The notes under the pieces: generated by a model | Told to the model about the DNA's origin: nothing | Databases searched by the model: none | The model's input: the letters and a program-made list of their open reading frames with translations, nothing else | Translations under genes and position numbers: made by a program | In this document: piece after piece, positions 62,565-64,000 of the stretch | Numbering within the stretch: position 1 is the stretch's first letter | How the letters are laid out: each line of letters starts with the position of its first letter | DNA from: an uncultured Verrucomicrobia subdivision 3 bacterium | GTDB lineage: Bacteria; Verrucomicrobiota; Verrucomicrobiia; Limisphaerales; UBA11358 | Length of the DNA stretch: 64,000 nt | Assembly: GCA_903858275.1 (NCBI GenBank) | Contig: CAIOIC010000063.1 | Location: 18,363-82,362 of the forward strand | Direction of reading: 5' to 3'

Positions 62565-63509
62565 TTAACTGGTGCGTCCGCCCTTAAATTCAAAAAGCGA
62601 GTTCACCGACGAATTACTGTGAATCCGTTTGATGGCTTCGCCCAAAAGTCCCGCTACCGACAACGTAGTTATCTTCACGCCGTCAATCGCAGGGCGTTGG
62701 ACTGTATCAGTTGTTATCAACTCGTCAATAGCAGATTTGCGCAATCTTTCGATGCCCACGTCGTTCAGCAAGGCGTGCGAAACGCAAGCCATGATGTTTT
62801 GGGCGCCTTTTGATTTCAGCACTGCCGCCGCTGATGTCAGCGTGCCGGCGGTCTCAGTCAAGTCGTCCACCAGCAAAACATTTTTACCTTCGATTTCGCC
62901 AATCACCGCCATGCTCTCAACTTCCGTCGCGCTCTTGCGGCGTTTGGCCACGATGGCCAATTCCGCCTCCATTGTTTGCGAATATGCGTGCGCCATCTTG
63001 ATGCCGCCCGCGTCCGGGCTGACCACCACGAGGTTGGTTAGATTTTTTTTCTTCAGGTAATCATACATCACCGGCGCCGCATAAAGGTGATCCACGGGAA
63101 TGTCGAAGAAACCTTGGATTTGCTGTGCATGCAAATCCATTGTCAACACACGGCTCGTGCCCGCGGCTACGAGCAAATTCGCGACGAGCTTCGCCGTGAT
63201 GGGCACGCGCGGCTGATCCTTGCGATCCTGGCGGGCGTAACCGTAAAACGGCATGACCGCCGTGATGCGCTTGGCGCTCGCGCGACGCAATGCGTCAATC
63301 ATGATGAATAGCTCCATCAGGTTGTGATTTGTCGGCGGCGAGGTTGGCTGGATGATGAAAATATCTTCGCCTCGCACGTTCTCCTCGATTTTAACGAAAG
63401 TTTCGCCATCGGGAAACGGTGTGATGTTACACTGCCCGAGTTCGCAGCCGATGGATTTGCAGATGGCGAGGGCCAATGGATGATTTGCGGTGCCGCTGAA
63501 AATTTTCAC
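62565..63509 (-). CDS. prs: Ribose-phosphate pyrophosphokinase
   Basis: 314 residues from GTG 63509. The motifs are ITAVMPFYGYARQDRK, LTMDLHAQQIQGFFD, VVSPDAGGIKMA and the PRPP loop VLLVDDLTETAGT. It makes PRPP from ribose 5-phosphate and ATP. First gene of the minus-strand translation operon. A small terminator-like hairpin lies in its leader. Confidence 0.97.
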   Translation of the reverse strand: MKIFSGTANHPLALAICKSIGCELGQCNITPFPDGETFVKIEENVRGEDIFIIQPTSPPTNHNLMELFIMIDALRRASAKRITAVMPFYGYARQDRKDQPRVPITAKLVANLLVAAGTSRVLTMDLHAQQIQGFFDIPVDHLYAAPVMYDYLKKKNLTNLVVVSPDAGGIKMAHAYSQTMEAELAIVAKRRKSATEVESMAVIGEIEGKNVLLVDDLTETAGTLTSAAAVLKSKGAQNIMACVSHALLNDVGIERLRKSAIDELITTDTVQRPAIDGVKITTLSVAGLLGEAIKRIHSNSSVNSLFEFKGGRTS

Positions 63510-63533
63510 AGGATAAAATGCCGGTTAAAAATG

Positions 63534-63556
63534 AAAAACCCGCCGGACACGGCGGT
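63534..63556 (-). terminator. Small terminator-like hairpin in the prs leader
   Basis: On the minus strand CCGCCG and CGGCGG pair around a 4-nt loop and are followed by GTTTTTC. It could end upstream transcription or attenuate prs. Short stem, so moderate confidence. Confidence 0.45.
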
Positions 63557-63922
63557 TAAATCGTAGCTTCATCGTAACAATCAACCGCCACCGTGCAAGA
63601 TGAATCTACGCGGCAGTTTAATCTTCCTTGCTGGTAATAATTTTAAGCTGGCAGAAATAGTGTCACCGTCCTTGTTGCTGTGGTGAAAGTTCATTATCCT
63701 CGTTCAGGATCTCGCCTCGCGCTATCTTGGGTCGGCCGCCAGCCGGCGGGATGTTTAATCGCCGCCCGTCTCGAAAGACTGTTCCAGCAGCGCCCACCTC
63801 TTCGGCCTTCGCGTTAGATTGTTTTCTGCGTTTTTGCTAGCCGATTTATCTGGTGTCAATTCGTGTTAATTCGTGTCTGTTCCTGCCGGAAATCCTCTCT
63901 GTATTTTTCTTATAAAATCTTT

Positions 63923-63951
63923 TTGACAGCCGTTGGCCATCGGCGTAAAAA
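63923..63951 (+). promoter_or_regulatory. Sigma70-like promoter pointing out of the window
   Basis: TTGACA, a 17-bp spacer and TAAAAA. The GC-rich stretch after it, up to the window end, is not recognisable as a gene. The downstream target lies outside the window. Confidence 0.35.
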
Positions 63952-64000
63952 GGTTCTTGTCGACTCCATCGCGGGGCGGTGGGCGTTGGCCGGCAAAAAC

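Larger units (their letters stand above)
63510..64000. other. Intergenic region upstream of prs, no gene seen
   Basis: 491 bp without a convincing ORF or tRNA. It contains the hairpin at 63534, two ATTCGTGT copies around 63860-63880 that look like intergenic-repeat material, and a promoter-like pair near the window end. Confidence 0.6.

Noticed and set aside
63510-64000. A tRNA or known structured RNA before prs
   Set aside because: No cloverleaf or recognisable RNA family signature; only a small hairpin and a promoter-like pair were seen.

Overview
The window reads as a chromosomal segment of a Verrucomicrobiota bacterium, most likely the Pedosphaera/Limisphaerales (subdivision 3) group. 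That is an inference from family content: short prepilin-like proteins with [19 protein letters not shown] leaders in tandem, many Tat-exported Gfo/Idh/MocA oxidoreductases, a formylglycine-type sulfatase, SUMF1-like and arylsulfotransferase-like secreted proteins, and C-terminal beta domains ending in FYR(V/I)K. No rRNA, tRNA, CRISPR array, phage or transposase gene was found.

Layout. (1) 1-16430, all plus strand: a secreted carbohydrate-degradation locus with two beta-helix proteins, an aldo/keto reductase, three Tat-exported Gfo/Idh/MocA oxidoreductases, a DUF1080 (3-keto-disaccharide hydrolase family) protein, a DUF1349 protein, a TIM-barrel isomerase/epimerase-like protein, a GH36-type alpha-galactosidase, a CE15-like glucuronoyl esterase and an alpha/beta hydrolase. 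(2) 16489-20137: four prepilin-like genes, three of them near-identical mosaics. (3) 20317-21567: an MFS transporter. (4) 21684-41675: a block of minus-strand operons coding exported YHYH, PEBP, SUMF1-like, arylsulfotransferase-like, multicopper oxidase, HupE/UreJ-like, sulfatase, metallophosphoesterase and DUF1566 proteins, plus a divergent OmpR-type two-component system. (5) 41672-64000: housekeeping genes (hemW, a cold-shock protein, gltBD, ppnP, mnmA, a glutathione peroxidase, rpoN, hpf, an amidohydrolase, bioF, bioA, an SGNH hydrolase, rplI, ssb, rpsF, pth, rplY, prs).

The most interesting signal is in region 4. A 19-bp direct repeat, CTTMAT-N5-CTTAAGGT with an 11-bp period (the spacing expected for an OmpR/PhoB-type regulator), lies upstream of the two-component system and of three secreted-protein operons. 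In the three structural operons it sits exactly 21 nt before the start codon. The first genes of those operons are three different fusions of one small domain set: YHYH-PEBP, SUMF1-arylsulfotransferase and SUMF1-PEBP. I infer a single locally regulated envelope system of unknown substrate, with copper or sulfated compounds as possible inputs.

Other points of note: palindromic intergenic repeats appear to have become coding sequence in frame inside hemW and bioA; the prepilin genes have conserved ends around variable middles; the sulfatase has a normal CTPSR motif but altered metal-site residues; and the rpsF-ssb-rplI cluster lacks rpsR.
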